Program-made: the position numbers and the translations under genes
Notes under the pieces: model-generated
The model's input: only the letters and a program-made list of their open reading frames with translations
The model's database searches: none
What the model was told of the DNA's origin: nothing
In this document: positions 1-9,337 of the stretch, one piece after another
Numbering within the stretch: position 1 is the first letter of the stretch
Layout: the number at the start of each line of letters is the position of its first letter
NCBI GenBank assembly: GCA_036258315.1
Contig: DATADX010000058.1
Span: 1-47,412, forward strand
Direction of reading: 5' to 3'
DNA: 47,412 bases
Source: DASSYK01 sp036258315
Lineage (GTDB): Bacteria; Actinomycetota; Thermoleophilia; Solirubrobacterales; 70-9

Positions 1-411
1 GCCCTTTACGACATGCTCGATCCCGACCGGGTCAACGGCTACTTCGAGCGTGGCGTGATCGAGGTCGCGCCGCTGGCCTTCATGCGCGGCAGGACGCTCA
101 ACGACTCCTTCGTCATCCTCGACGAGGCGCAGAACACCAGCCCTGAGCAGATGAAGATGTTCCTCACGCGGCTCGGCTTCAACTCGCGCATGGTCGTCAC
201 CGGCGACGTCACCCAGATCGACCTGCCCAGCGATCAGCGCTCCGGCCTGGTCGTGGTGCGCGACATCCTCAGCCAGGTGCCGGACATCTCCTTCGTCCGC
301 TTCGGCGGCGAGGACGTCGTCCGCCACAAGCTGGTGCAGCGGATCGTCGCCGCCTACGGCGAGCACGCGGAGCGGCGGCAGGACGAAGAGTCGCCGGCGG
401 ATGGCGGTTGA
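1..411 (+). CDS. phoH: PhoH family ATPase, 3' part
   Basis: The gene enters from the left edge; 136 codons are visible in frame from base 1. The residues ALYDMLDPDRV followed by the Walker B stretch VILDEAQN and VVTGDVTQIDLP are hallmarks of the PhoH/RhaB-like P-loop ATPase family; the Walker A part lies outside the window. PhoH proteins are cytoplasmic ATPases linked to RNA metabolism, and their genes commonly sit beside ybeY in actinobacteria, as here. The stop overlaps the ybeY start by 11 nt, which implies translational coupling. The C-terminal tail (ERRQDEESPADGG) is short and charged. The function in RNA handling is inferred from family and neighbours. Confidence 0.93.
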   Translation, partial: ALYDMLDPDRVNGYFERGVIEVAPLAFMRGRTLNDSFVILDEAQNTSPEQMKMFLTRLGFNSRMVVTGDVTQIDLPSDQRSGLVVVRDILSQVPDISFVRFGGEDVVRHKLVQRIVAAYGEHAERRQDEESPADGG

Positions 412-766
412 CCTCGGCGACGTGCCGACCGAGCTGCGCGGCGCGGTCGCGGCGGCGCTCAGCGCCGCCGGCGTCGAGGACGGTCACCTGGCGGTCGAGC
501 TGGTCGCCGCGGAGCGGATCCAGGAGCTCAATCGCACCCACCGCGGCCGTGATGCCCCCACCGACGTGCTCGCCTTCCCCCTCGACGGAGTCGGCCCGAC
601 CGCCGGGCCGCGCGAGCTCGGCGACGTGACGATCTGTCCCGAGCACTGCGCCGACGTGGTCGAGGCGACCGTCCACGGCACCCTCCACCTCTGCGGCATG
701 GATCACGAGGTCGATCGCGGCGAGATGCTGGCGCTGCAGGAGCGCGTGATGGCGGAGCTGGGATGA
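401..766 (+). CDS. ybeY: Endoribonuclease YbeY (rRNA maturation factor)
   Basis: A 121-aa protein with the metal-binding signature HGTLHLCGMDHE near residues 91-102, which matches the family H-G-x-L-H-L-x-G-x-D-H motif with three zinc-ligand histidines. YbeY is a single-strand endoribonuclease that acts in 16S rRNA 3' end maturation and ribosome quality control. It is slightly shorter than many homologues (about 150 aa) because the N-terminus is compact. The ATG at 401 lies inside the phoH 3' end, and its stop shares ATGA with the era start at 763. The phoH-ybeY-era order supports the call; the CBS/CorC-type gene that often sits between ybeY and era in actinobacteria is absent. Confidence 0.95.
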   Translation: MAVDLGDVPTELRGAVAAALSAAGVEDGHLAVELVAAERIQELNRTHRGRDAPTDVLAFPLDGVGPTAGPRELGDVTICPEHCADVVEATVHGTLHLCGMDHEVDRGEMLALQERVMAELG

Positions 767-1656
767 CGCGGGTGGGCTTCATCGGGTTGGCGGGCCGGCC
801 CAACGTCGGCAAGTCGACGCTCGTCAACGCGATCGTCGGCGCCCACGTCGCGATCGTCTCCGAGCGCCCGCAGACGACCCGACGCGCGATCCGCGGCGTC
901 CTCAGCAACGCCGCCGAGGGCTGGCAGCTGGTTCTCACGGACCTGCCCGGCGTGCAGCGTCCCCGCGACGTGCTCACCGAGCGCATGCAGCGCCGCGTCG
1001 AGCGCGAGCTGGCGGACTCCGACGTCGTCCTCTTCGTCGTCAACGCCGAGGAGGGGATCGGTCCCGGCGACCGGTTCATCTCCAAGGCGCTGCTCGCCGC
1101 TAACGCCGGCACCCCGGTGGTCTGCGCGGTCAACAAGATCGACCGGTTGAACAACGCAGAGGTGGCGGCGGTGCTCGCCGCCGCGGCCGAGCTCGAGGGC
1201 ATCGACGAGGTGTTCCCGATCAGCGCCAAGCGAGGGACCGGGATCGAGCCCCTCGTCACGCGCCTCACCGAGCTCGTCCCCGAGAGCCCGTTCCTCTACG
1301 AGCCCGAGCAGCGCTCGGATCAGGCGAGCGAGGTCCTGCTCGCCGAGCTGGTCCGCGAGCAGGTCCTGCGCCGGACCCGCGACGAGCTTCCCCACGCGGT
1401 CGAGGTCGAGGTCACCGACGTCGAGACCCGCGAGGACGGCATCACCGAGGTGCGCGCCCAAGTCTGGGCCGAGACCGACTCTCAGAAAGGCATCCTGATC
1501 GGCAAGTCCGGCGCCAGGATCAAGGAGATCGGCTCCGGCGCGCGCAAGGAGCTCGAGCGCGAGCTCGGCGGCAGGGTCTTCCTGGACCTCAAGGTCCGCG
1601 TCCGCGGCAAATGGCGGCGCGACGAGGGGCTGCTCGACCGGATCGGGATCGAGTGA
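763..1656 (+). CDS. era: GTPase Era
   Basis: A 297-aa GTPase of usual Era length. G1 is GRPNVGKST (residues 11-19), G2 is within SERPQTTRRAIRG, G3 is DLPG (from residue 60), G4 is NKID (124-127) and G5 is SAK. A C-terminal KH RNA-binding domain follows (about 200-297), with ILIGKSGARIKEIG and KVRVRGKWRRDE. Era binds the 3' end of 16S rRNA and helps 30S assembly, fitting its neighbour ybeY. The G3 motif reads DLPG rather than the near-universal DTPG; the D and G that contact magnesium and the gamma phosphate are kept. It starts in an ATGA overlap with ybeY. Confidence 0.97.
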   Translation: MTRVGFIGLAGRPNVGKSTLVNAIVGAHVAIVSERPQTTRRAIRGVLSNAAEGWQLVLTDLPGVQRPRDVLTERMQRRVERELADSDVVLFVVNAEEGIGPGDRFISKALLAANAGTPVVCAVNKIDRLNNAEVAAVLAAAAELEGIDEVFPISAKRGTGIEPLVTRLTELVPESPFLYEPEQRSDQASEVLLAELVREQVLRRTRDELPHAVEVEVTDVETREDGITEVRAQVWAETDSQKGILIGKSGARIKEIGSGARKELERELGGRVFLDLKVRVRGKWRRDEGLLDRIGIE

Positions 1657-1741
1657 TCCCTTCACCTCCCGTTCACAGCGATCGAGCGCGCGGTGACGAA
1701 GATGTCGCAAGGGCGCAACCGACAGAGGAGGGCGAGCAAGG

Positions 1742-1984
1742 ATGAGTGCCGAGAACGAGTACGAGCGCGAGGGCGCCGGGCCGCTGCCGATCCAGTCCGC
1801 CCAGGCCGCCGGTATCGAAGGGATCGACGAGGCCGACCCCGACGTCGACCCGGACGTCGAGGAGGAGGTCAAGCTCCAGGCGGAGACGGAGGAGGCAGAG
1901 GACCACGAGCCGGCGGGGCCCCTCGAGGCCGCCCTCGAGGAGGCGGAGGAGGAAGACGCGGAGGCGGACGAGGGCCGCGCCTGA
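1742..1984 (+). CDS. Small acidic low-complexity protein
   Basis: An 80-aa ORF, extremely rich in Glu, Asp and Ala, with no recognisable domain. A purine-rich site GAGGAGG at 1725-1731 lies 10 nt before the ATG, so it is probably translated. The composition suggests an intrinsically disordered acidic protein. It stands alone between era and hisIE, on the same strand, with 85 nt upstream and 68 nt downstream. No function can be assigned from the sequence. The high-GC acidic composition could also make this a chance ORF. Confidence 0.55.
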   Translation: MSAENEYEREGAGPLPIQSAQAAGIEGIDEADPDVDPDVEEEVKLQAETEEAEDHEPAGPLEAALEEAEEEDAEADEGRA

Positions 1985-2040
1985 GCCTGACCCGGTGACC
2001 GCCTGAATCATTCCCATCGGGGGCGCGAGCAGGTGATTCG

Positions 2041-2052
2041 TACACTTGCTCG
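2041..2052 (+). promoter_or_regulatory. -10 element for a leaderless hisIE transcript
   Basis: TACACT at 2041-2046 is followed by exactly 6 nt and then the hisIE ATG at 2053. No Shine-Dalgarno sequence is visible. This spacing would put the transcript 5' end at or next to the start codon. It is probably the first promoter of the his/trp gene cluster. Inferred from motif position only. Confidence 0.6.
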
Positions 2053-2721
2053 ATGTTCGGAGTCGCCGAGAAGAACGCCGAAAAGGTGCGCTTCGACGAG
2101 CGCGGACTCGTCCCCTGCGTCCTCCAGGACGCTCGCACGGGCGAAGTGTTGACGCTCGCCTACATGAATGAAGAGGCTTTGCGGTTGACGCTCGACACCC
2201 GCGAGATGCACCTCTACAGCCGCAGCCGCGACGAGATCTGGCACAAGGGTGCGACCTCGGGCAACTTCCAGCGCGTCAAGCAGCTCCGCTACGACTGCGA
2301 CGGCGACGCGCTGGTGGCGCTGGTGGAGCCGGTCGGACCGGCCTGCCACACCGGCGAGCGCTCCTGCTTCTACCGCGACCTCGAGGGCACGGCCGACCCC
2401 GCCGTCGACGCGCCGCCGGTCGCCGGAGAGCCCGCTTCGATGCCGAGCGAGGCGCTCGCCGCGCTCGAGCGAACCCTCGTCGCCCGCCGGCGTGACCGGC
2501 CCGCCGGAAGCTACACCGTCGACCTGCTGGAGAACCCCTCGCTGGCCGCCGCCAAGGTCAAGGAGGAGGCCGCCGAGGTCGTCAGGGCGGTCAGGTCCGA
2601 GTCCGAGGAGCGGGTGGCCGAGGAGGGCGCCGACGTGATCTACCACCTGGCCGTGCTGCTGCTCTCGCGCGGCGTCTCGATGGCGGAGGTGCTGGCGATC
2701 CTGAATGGGCGGAGGCGATGA
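2053..2721 (+). CDS. hisIE: Bifunctional phosphoribosyl-AMP cyclohydrolase / phosphoribosyl-ATP pyrophosphatase HisIE
   Basis: A 222-aa fusion that catalyses steps 2 and 3 of histidine synthesis. The cyclohydrolase domain (about 1-125) carries the metal motif YDCDGDA and the cysteine pair in ACHTGERSCFYR. The pyrophosphohydrolase domain (about 140-222) shows KVKEEAAEVV and EGADVIYHL, typical of the MazG-like HisE fold. Many actinobacteria have separate hisI and hisE, so the fusion is worth noting. The gene starts a run of overlapping biosynthetic genes: its TGA shares ATGA with trpE. The start was chosen from the -10 hexamer 6 nt upstream. Confidence 0.95.
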   Translation: MFGVAEKNAEKVRFDERGLVPCVLQDARTGEVLTLAYMNEEALRLTLDTREMHLYSRSRDEIWHKGATSGNFQRVKQLRYDCDGDALVALVEPVGPACHTGERSCFYRDLEGTADPAVDAPPVAGEPASMPSEALAALERTLVARRRDRPAGSYTVDLLENPSLAAAKVKEEAAEVVRAVRSESEERVAEEGADVIYHLAVLLLSRGVSMAEVLAILNGRRR

Positions 2722-4408
2722 CGTCGGCCGCAGCGGCCACCGCCCTGCAGCCGGGGCTCGAGCCCGACCTCCACCGTGCCCGCGAGCTCGCCCAAGGCCA
2801 CAACGTCGTCCCGGTCCGCTACCGGTTCATCGACGACGTCGAGACGCCGGTCAGCGCCTTCCTGAAGTTGCGCGGCGAAGGCCCGTCGTTTCTGCTCGAG
2901 TCCGCCGAGCAGGGGCGGCTTGGGCGCTGGTCCTTCCTGGGGTTCCGGCCCCGCGCGATCCTGCGCTGGAGCGACGGCGTCCTCGCCGAGTGGGACGAGG
3001 GCTCTCCGTCCGGGTCCGACCCCGACCGGACCAGCGACGTGCCGGACCCGTACGGCGCGGTCGCCGGCTACTTGGCGCGCTACTCGATCGCCGAGCCCGA
3101 CGCGCTGCCTCCTTTCGCCGGCGGCGCCGTCGGCTTCTTCGGCTACGACCTCGTCCGCACCGTCGAGACCAGGCTGGGGCCGCCGCCCAACCCCGACCCG
3201 GTCGGCCTCCCCGATATGGCGCTGATGATCAGCGACGTGCTCGTCGCTTTCGACCATCAGCGCCATGAGGTGACCCTGATCGTCAACGCCTTCGTCGAGG
3301 ACGGCGGGATCGAGGCCGCATATGACCGCGCCGCCGCCACCATCGCCTGGATCCGCGACCGCCTCAAGGAACCCGTACCCACCCCGGCCTCGCCCGCGGG
3401 ACCCCGCGGAGCCCCAGCATCCCCCGCGGAACCACCCGGAGCCTCAGCATCCTTCGCGGAACCCCCCCGAGCCTCAGCATCCCCCCGGCCGGCGTCGCAA
3501 CCGCATATCCCCGCAGGCGAAGCCGAGGAGATGGGTATTGATGGCGAAGCCGTCGACCACCGACCCCGCATCGACTGGCGATCCAACGTGACGCGCGGCG
3601 AATTCGAAGCGACCGTCGCCAAGATCGTCGAGTACGTGCACGCCGGTGACGCCTTCCAGGTCGTTCCCTCGCAGCGGTTCAGCGCCGACTCACCGGTCGA
3701 GGCCTTCTCGATCTACCGCGGCCTCCGCGTGGTCAACCCCTCGCCGTACATGTACTTCCTCGACTTCGGCGACTTCGAGATCGCCGGCGCCTCCCCCGAG
3801 CCCCTGGTCAAGGTGACCGGCGACCGCGTCGAAACGCGTCCGATCGCCGGCACCTACCCGCGCTCGGGCGACGACGAGGAGGATCGCCGCCGTGCCGAGC
3901 TCCTGCTTCAGGACCCGAAGGAGCGCGCGGAGCACGTGATGCTCGTCGACCTCGGCCGCAACGACCTCGGGCGGGTGAGCGAGTACGGCACGGTGAACGT
4001 CGACGAGCTGATGATCGTCGAGACCTACTCGCACGTCCTTCATATCGTCAGCCACGTCTCCGGCAGGCTCCGCGCCGAGCTCGGCCCGATGGACGTGCTG
4101 AGAGCAACCCTCCCGGCCGGCACCCTCTCGGGCGCCCCCAAGGTGCGGGCGATGGAGATCATCGACGAGCTCGAGCCCCACAAGCGCGGCTCCTACGGCG
4201 GCGCGATCGGGTATCTCTCCTACACCGGCGACCTCGACACCGCGATCCACATCCGCACCGTCGTCGTCAAGGACGGGCGGGCTTACGTCCAGGCCGGCGG
4301 CGGCACCGTCGCCGACGCGCGACCTGAGTACGAGTACGTCGAGTCGGTCAACAAGGCGAGGGCGGTCTTCCGCGCGATCGAGCTGGCTGCCGAGCAGCCG
4401 GAGTGGCC

Positions 4409-4412
<4 letters not shown>
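2718..4412 (+). CDS. trpE: Anthranilate synthase component I
   Basis: A 564-aa chorismate-binding enzyme that makes anthranilate from chorismate with ammonia supplied by TrpG. The N-terminal part holds the tryptophan-feedback motif LLES (FLLESAEQGRLGRWSFLGF), so feedback inhibition is likely retained. The catalytic C-terminal half has HIVSHVSGRL, LPAGTLSGAPKVRAMEIIDE and SYGGAIGYLSYTGDLD. It is longer than the usual 490-520 aa because a Pro/Ala/Ser linker encoded by 30-bp tandem repeats (3388-3487) separates the two halves at about residues 222-262. It overlaps hisIE by ATGA at the start and trpG at the end. Confidence 0.96.
3388..3487 (+). repeat. 30-bp tandem repeat encoding the TrpE interdomain linker
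   Basis: Three consecutive 30-bp units (3388-3417, 3418-3447, 3448-3477) and a partial fourth, each ending in GAGCCYCAG or a close variant. They encode decapeptides like PAEPPGASAS. Because 30 is a multiple of three the frame is kept. The repeats lie between the regulatory and catalytic halves of TrpE, and look like expansion by replication slippage. Confidence 0.85.
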
Positions 4413-4989
<577 letters not shown>

Positions 4990-4993
<4 letters not shown>

Positions 4994-5022
4994 GCGCCCG
5001 CCGCCGCGACCGCGCCCGCTGA
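4990..5022 (+). CDS. 10-residue mini-ORF bridging trpG and trpD
   Basis: ATG at 4990 overlaps the trpG stop as ATGA; the ORF reads MSARRRDRAR and ends with TGA at 5020-5022, whose last base is the first base of the trpD ATG (TGATG). It fills the 28-nt gap between trpG and trpD exactly, so a ribosome could pass from trpG to trpD by two successive termination-reinitiation events. The peptide is too short and basic to assign a role. That it is translated is inference. Confidence 0.4.
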
Positions 5023-6059
5023 TGCCGAACGAGATCCTCACCCGAGCGATCGACGAGCTCTGCCGGGGCGCCCACCTGACCGCCGACCACACCTCGGCGG
5101 CGCTCGGCGAGATCATGGAGGGCCGCGCCGGGGAGGTCCAGATCGGCGCCTTCCTGATCGCGCTCCGGGCGAAGGGCGAGACCGTCCCCGAGCTCGAGGG
5201 GCTGGCGCGGACGATGCGGGGGCTCGCCGCCCACGTCGAGGTGCCGAGCGAGGACCTCGTCGACACCGCGGGCACCGGGGGAGGCCCGGCGACGTTCAAC
5301 ATCTCGACCACCGCGGGGCTGATCGCCGCCGCGGCCGGCTGCCGCGTCGCCAAGCACGGCAACCGCTCGGCGACCAGCAAGAGCGGCTCGGCCGACCTGC
5401 TCGAGGCGCTCGGCGTCGAGATCGAGCTGACGCCCGAGCAGGTCGCGACCTGCATCGAGGAGATCGGTTTCGGGTTCATGTTCGCGCCCAAGCACCACAG
5501 GGCGACCGCGCACGTGGCCCCGGTCCGCAAGGAGCTGGCGGTGCGGACGATCTTCAACATGCTCGGCCCGCTCACCAACCCGGCCGGCGCCAGGCGGCAG
5601 CTGCTCGGCGTCTCGGATCGGAGCTTTCAGGAGACGATCGCCGAGGCGCTGCTCGGACTCGGGTGCGAGCATGCGATGGTGGTCTCGGCCGACGACGGGC
5701 TCGACGAGCTCAGCATCGCCTCGCGAACCCGCGTCGTCGAGGTCAACGACGGCCGCACCGACGAGTGGTTCGTCGAGGCCGAGGACGTGGGGCTGGAGGC
5801 GGCGCCGCTCGACACGATCGCCGGCGGCACGCCCGAGGAGAACGCCGCCGTGGTCCGGCGGATCTTCGACCGCGAGGCCGGGCCGGCGCGCGAGGTCGCC
5901 CTGCTCAACGCGGGGGCCACGATCTACGTCGGCGGCGGCGCGGTCAGCATGCGCGACGGGGTCGAGGAGGCGCGCAGGGCGGTCGATTCCGGCGGCGCCC
6001 GCGACGTGCTGGAGAGGCTCGTCGCCCGCGCCTCGGAGCTCGCCGCCCGGTCGAGCTAA
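5022..6059 (+). CDS. trpD: Anthranilate phosphoribosyltransferase
   Basis: A 345-aa enzyme of normal length that transfers phosphoribose from PRPP to anthranilate. The PRPP-binding loop DTAGTGGG, the stretch KHGNRSATSKSGSADLLEAL and FMFAPKHHRA with HVAPVRKELAVRTIFN are all present and intact. The start codon is in a TGATG overlap with the preceding mini-ORF. No independent ribosome binding site of good quality is visible, consistent with coupling to trpG. The TAA stop is followed 7-22 nt later by several possible trpC starts. Confidence 0.97.
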   Translation: MPNEILTRAIDELCRGAHLTADHTSAALGEIMEGRAGEVQIGAFLIALRAKGETVPELEGLARTMRGLAAHVEVPSEDLVDTAGTGGGPATFNISTTAGLIAAAAGCRVAKHGNRSATSKSGSADLLEALGVEIELTPEQVATCIEEIGFGFMFAPKHHRATAHVAPVRKELAVRTIFNMLGPLTNPAGARRQLLGVSDRSFQETIAEALLGLGCEHAMVVSADDGLDELSIASRTRVVEVNDGRTDEWFVEAEDVGLEAAPLDTIAGGTPEENAAVVRRIFDREAGPAREVALLNAGATIYVGGGAVSMRDGVEEARRAVDSGGARDVLERLVARASELAARSS

Positions 6060-6065
6060 GGTCGG

Positions 6066-6878
6066 GTGCAGCGGATGGGCATGATCGAACAGCTGGTCGA
6101 CGCCGCGGCCGAGGGCGTGCGCCGCCGCCGCGCGACGAAGCCGCTCACGGAGCTCCAGGCGGAGCTCGCCTTGCGTTCGGAGCGGCGGCCCTTCGACGAG
6201 GCGCTCACCCGGCCCGGTCTCTCGCTGGTCGCCGAGTTCAAGCGTCGCTCGCCGAGCGCGGGCGAGATCCGGCCCGGTGCCACCGTCCCGGAGATCGCCG
6301 CCGCCTACGAGGAGGGTGGCGCCGCCGCACTGTCCGTGCTCACCGACGGGCCTCATTTCGGCGGCAGCCACGACGACCTCCGGGAGGCGCGCGAGGCGTG
6401 TGAGCTGCCGATCCTGCAGAAGGACTTCGTCGTCGACGCCTATCAGCTCTACGAGGCCGCGGTCTACGGCGCCGACGCGATCCTACTGATCGTCGCCGCG
6501 CTCGAGGACGAGGCGCTCACCGCGCTGTACGACGCGGCACGCAGGCTCGACCTCGACTGCGTGGTCGAGGTGCACGACGAAGACGACCTCGAGCGCGCGC
6601 TCGCGATCGACGCCGACGTCCTCGGGATCAACAACCGCGACCTCGACGACTTCACGGTCGACGTCGGCACCACGTTCGAGCTGATCACCGACGTCCCCGC
6701 CGGCAAGACCGTCGTCTCCGAGAGCGGCATCTCCGATCGCGCGCTGCTCGAGGAGCTCGAGGACCGCGGGGTGGACGCCGCCCTCGTCGGCGAGGCACTG
6801 ATGCGGGCGCCGGACCCCGAGACGAAGGTCCGCGAGCTGACGGCCGATGACGAGGCCACCCGCGAGCACTTCCTCTAG
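6066..6878 (+). CDS. trpC: Indole-3-glycerol phosphate synthase
   Basis: A TIM-barrel enzyme of up to 270 aa that closes the indole ring from CdRP. Diagnostic motifs are VAEFKRRSPSAG, LTDGPHFGGS, ILQKDFVVDAYQ, INNRDL and VSESGI. Three in-frame starts are possible: GTG 6066, ATG 6075 and ATG 6081. The last begins MIEQLVDAAAE, which aligns best with the usual short N-terminus, while AAGG at 6058-6061 sits closer to the GTG. It is the last gene of the first trp block before the htrA/cfa interruption. Confidence 0.95.
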   Translation: MQRMGMIEQLVDAAAEGVRRRRATKPLTELQAELALRSERRPFDEALTRPGLSLVAEFKRRSPSAGEIRPGATVPEIAAAYEEGGAAALSVLTDGPHFGGSHDDLREAREACELPILQKDFVVDAYQLYEAAVYGADAILLIVAALEDEALTALYDAARRLDLDCVVEVHDEDDLERALAIDADVLGINNRDLDDFTVDVGTTFELITDVPAGKTVVSESGISDRALLEELEDRGVDAALVGEALMRAPDPETKVRELTADDEATREHFL

Positions 6879-6940
6879 GCCACGCGTGAACTCTTACTGA
6901 CGTTTTAGCTCGGGTTAGCGGGTCGTTCAGGGGGCGCTTG

Positions 6941-6953
6941 CAGACTGCGCGTC
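6941..6953 (+). promoter_or_regulatory. Possible leaderless -10 for the HtrA-type protease
   Basis: CAGACT at 6941-6946 with 7 nt to GTG 6954 resembles the TANNNT elements elsewhere in the window but differs at the first base. The 75-nt gap after trpC has no obvious terminator. Weak evidence. Confidence 0.3.
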
Positions 6954-8126
6954 GTGAGTCGCCTTCGCACTCTTCTCTCGTCCTCTTTCGGGTCGGCCCT
7001 TGCCGGCGGCCTGGTCGTAGCCGTGGTCGGCCTGGTGGCGGTCGAGGCCGGCTGGGTCGGCGACGAGGACGGCTCGAGCGCACCCACCGCGGCCGCGGCG
7101 CCGCTCACCGAGCCGGTCAGCGACCAGAACGGCGGCAGCGGCCTGACCGTCAACGAGATCTACGAACGCGACTCGAAGGGAGTCGCGTTCATCCACGCCG
7201 AGCAGCCGACCGGAGCCGCGACAGGGTCGGGGTTCGTGATCGACGACGACGGGCACATCCTCACCAACGCCCACGTCGTCGAGAATGCGGAGAAGATCGA
7301 GGTCGAGTTCGGCGACGACGGCAACACCCGCACCGCCGATCTCGTCGGGATGGACCCATCTTCGGACGTCGCCCTGCTCCACGTCGACGAGAACGACGAC
7401 CTGACACCGCTTCAGCTCGGCGATTCCTCCAAGGTCGAGGTCGGCGATCCCGTGGTCGCGATCGGCAACCCCTTCGGCCTCGACCGGACCGTCACGACTG
7501 GAATCGTGTCGGCCAAGCAGCGCCAGATTCAGGCCCCGAACGGGTTCTCGATCAGCGACGTGATCCAGACCGACGCCGCGGTCAACCCCGGCAACTCGGG
7601 AGGCCCGCTGCTCGACTCGACCGGCCGCGTGATCGGGATCAACTCCCAGATCGCGAGCGACAGCGGCGGCAACGACGGCGTCGCCTTCGCTGTTCCGATC
7701 GCGACCGCCAAGGACGTAGCCGACCAGCTACTCGCCGACGGGTCGGTCTCCCGCGCCTACCTCGGGGTCACGGGCGGCGAGATCACCTCCGCCGTCGCCG
7801 AGGCGCTCAATCTTTCGGTCGACCGCGGGGTGGTCGTCGAGCAGGCCTTCGAGGGCGGCCCCGCCGCAGACGCCGGCATCGAGGGCGCCAGCGGTCAAGC
7901 CACGGTCCAGGGCCAGACGGTCCCGGTTGGCGGCGACATCATCACCAAGATCGACGGCAAGGACGTCGCCGGGATGGAGGACGTGATCTCGACCGTGAAC
8001 GCCGCACAGCCCGGCGACGAGCTGACGCTGACCGTCATCCGCGACGGCAACGAGCGCGACATGACCGTCACGCTCGGCGAGCGTCCGGCTCAGATCGAGG
8101 ACGCGGCGGCGCCGACGCTGCCGTAG
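6954..8126 (+). CDS. HtrA/DegP-type S1C serine protease with PDZ domain
   Basis: A 390-aa membrane-anchored protease. Residues about 5-33 form one N-terminal transmembrane segment, so the catalytic domain faces outside the membrane. The triad is His107 (LTNAHVV), Asp138 (SSDVALL) and Ser215 (GNSGGPLL); a C-terminal PDZ domain spans about 260-380. Members act in extracytoplasmic protein quality control. The start is GTG 6954, after which an R-x-x-R positive patch precedes the hydrophobic stretch. It separates trpC from trpF, and its last 37 bp overlap the 3' end of the opposing cfa gene. Nothing suggests a role in tryptophan synthesis. Confidence 0.92.
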   Translation: MSRLRTLLSSSFGSALAGGLVVAVVGLVAVEAGWVGDEDGSSAPTAAAAPLTEPVSDQNGGSGLTVNEIYERDSKGVAFIHAEQPTGAATGSGFVIDDDGHILTNAHVVENAEKIEVEFGDDGNTRTADLVGMDPSSDVALLHVDENDDLTPLQLGDSSKVEVGDPVVAIGNPFGLDRTVTTGIVSAKQRQIQAPNGFSISDVIQTDAAVNPGNSGGPLLDSTGRVIGINSQIASDSGGNDGVAFAVPIATAKDVADQLLADGSVSRAYLGVTGGEITSAVAEALNLSVDRGVVVEQAFEGGPAADAGIEGASGQATVQGQTVPVGGDIITKIDGKDVAGMEDVISTVNAAQPGDELTLTVIRDGNERDMTVTLGERPAQIEDAAAPTLP

Positions 8127-9337
8127 CCCGCCCGCAGCGAGGGCCTGCTCGCGGGCTTCGCGAACAGCATCTGCACGTCGCGAATCCGGCGCTCCCGGAA
8201 CCCCGCCTCGCTCATCGCGAGCCACAGGGCCCAGAGCCTGCGGAACGGCTCGTCGTAGCCGAGCTCGCCGGCGAGATCCGAGTTGGCGACGAAGCGCTCG
8301 CGCCACAGCTCCAGCGTCCGCACGTAGTGGGCGCTGATGTCGTCCATCCAGACCGCGCTCATGTCGGTTTGGCGGGCGATGCAGCGCTGGATCACCTCGA
8401 CCGAGGGGAGGCAGCCGCCGGGGAAGATCAGCGTGTTCGCGAGCGTCCGCGAGGCCTTCTCGAGCTCGTAGACGCGGTCGTCGATCACGATCGCCTGCAG
8501 GAACATCAGCCCGTCGGGCTTCAGCAGCCGCGAGCACTGGCGGAAGAAGCGGTCGAAGTACTGCCAGCCGACCGCCTCGATCATCTCCAGTGAAACGAGC
8601 TTGTCGTAGCTGCCCCCGAGGTCGCGGTAGTCGTCGAGCAGGACCGTGATCCGGTCGCCGAGACCGGCGTCGGAGATCCGCCGCAACGCTCCCTCGCGCT
8701 GCTCCTCGGAGATCGTCGTGGTGGTGACCCGGCAGCCGTAGTTGGCGGCGGCGTGGACGGCGAGGCCGCCCCAGCCGGTCCCGATCTCGAGCAGATGGTC
8801 GCCCGGGCCGAGCTCGAGCGCGGTGCAGACGCGCTCGAGGCGGGCGCGCTGGGCCTCGGCGAGCGTCGTCTCGGGCTCGGGGAAGTAGGCCGACGAGTAC
8901 ATCATCGACTCGTCGAGGAACAGCGCGAACAGGTCGTTGCCGAGGTCGTAGTGCGCCGAGATGTGGCGCTTCGCCTTGCGCGGCGTGTTGTGCGGGACGC
9001 GCCAGAGCGTGCGCTGCAGCGGGCCGAGGAACGGGTGGAAGCGGCGCCGGACGCGGTCCAGCGACGGCAGGTTCCGGCACGCGATCCGGACGAGGGAGAC
9101 CGGGTCGTTCGTGTCCCAGACGCCGTCGCGGTAGGCCTCGCCGAGTCCGACCGTGCCGCCGAGCAGGGCGCGGTAGAAGCGCTGCGAGTGCAGCGTGATC
9201 GTCGCTCGCAGGTCCGAGGCGACCTCGCCGAAGCTGAACCGCGCGCCGCCGGGCTCGAGCAGCTCCAAGTGACCACCTTCCAGCCGGGGCAGAACCCGGA
9301 GGGCGACCCGCCTGCAGGCGCGCTCGGTCAGGGTCAT
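8090..9337 (-). CDS. cfa: Cyclopropane-fatty-acyl-phospholipid synthase family methyltransferase
   Basis: A 415-aa SAM-dependent enzyme. The SAM-binding motif is LLEIGTGWGGLAVHAA, with SAHYDLGNDLFALFLDESMMYSSAYF before it and SLEMIEAVGWQYFDRFFRQC after it, as in CFA synthases that add methylene or methyl groups to membrane-lipid acyl chains. ATG 9337 gives the normal N-terminus; the same frame stays open far upstream but that extension is antisense to trpF/trpB and not real. The gene lies against the trp genes and shares a 42-nt divergent region with trpF. The 3' end overlaps htrA tail to tail by 37 bp. A mycolic-acid-type methyltransferase is a less likely alternative. Confidence 0.92.
   Translation of the reverse strand: MTLTERACRRVALRVLPRLEGGHLELLEPGGARFSFGEVASDLRATITLHSQRFYRALLGGTVGLGEAYRDGVWDTNDPVSLVRIACRNLPSLDRVRRRFHPFLGPLQRTLWRVPHNTPRKAKRHISAHYDLGNDLFALFLDESMMYSSAYFPEPETTLAEAQRARLERVCTALELGPGDHLLEIGTGWGGLAVHAAANYGCRVTTTTISEEQREGALRRISDAGLGDRITVLLDDYRDLGGSYDKLVSLEMIEAVGWQYFDRFFRQCSRLLKPDGLMFLQAIVIDDRVYELEKASRTLANTLIFPGGCLPSVEVIQRCIARQTDMSAVWMDDISAHYVRTLELWRERFVANSDLAGELGYDEPFRRLWALWLAMSEAGFRERRIRDVQMLFAKPASRPSLRAGYGSVGAAASSI

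Noticed and set aside
703..1872. 389-codon minus-strand frame across era
   Set aside because: It is a shadow of era and the acidic ORF, with no ribosome binding site or domain.
6879..6953. Terminator after trpC
   Set aside because: No stable hairpin with a T-run is visible in this 75-nt gap.
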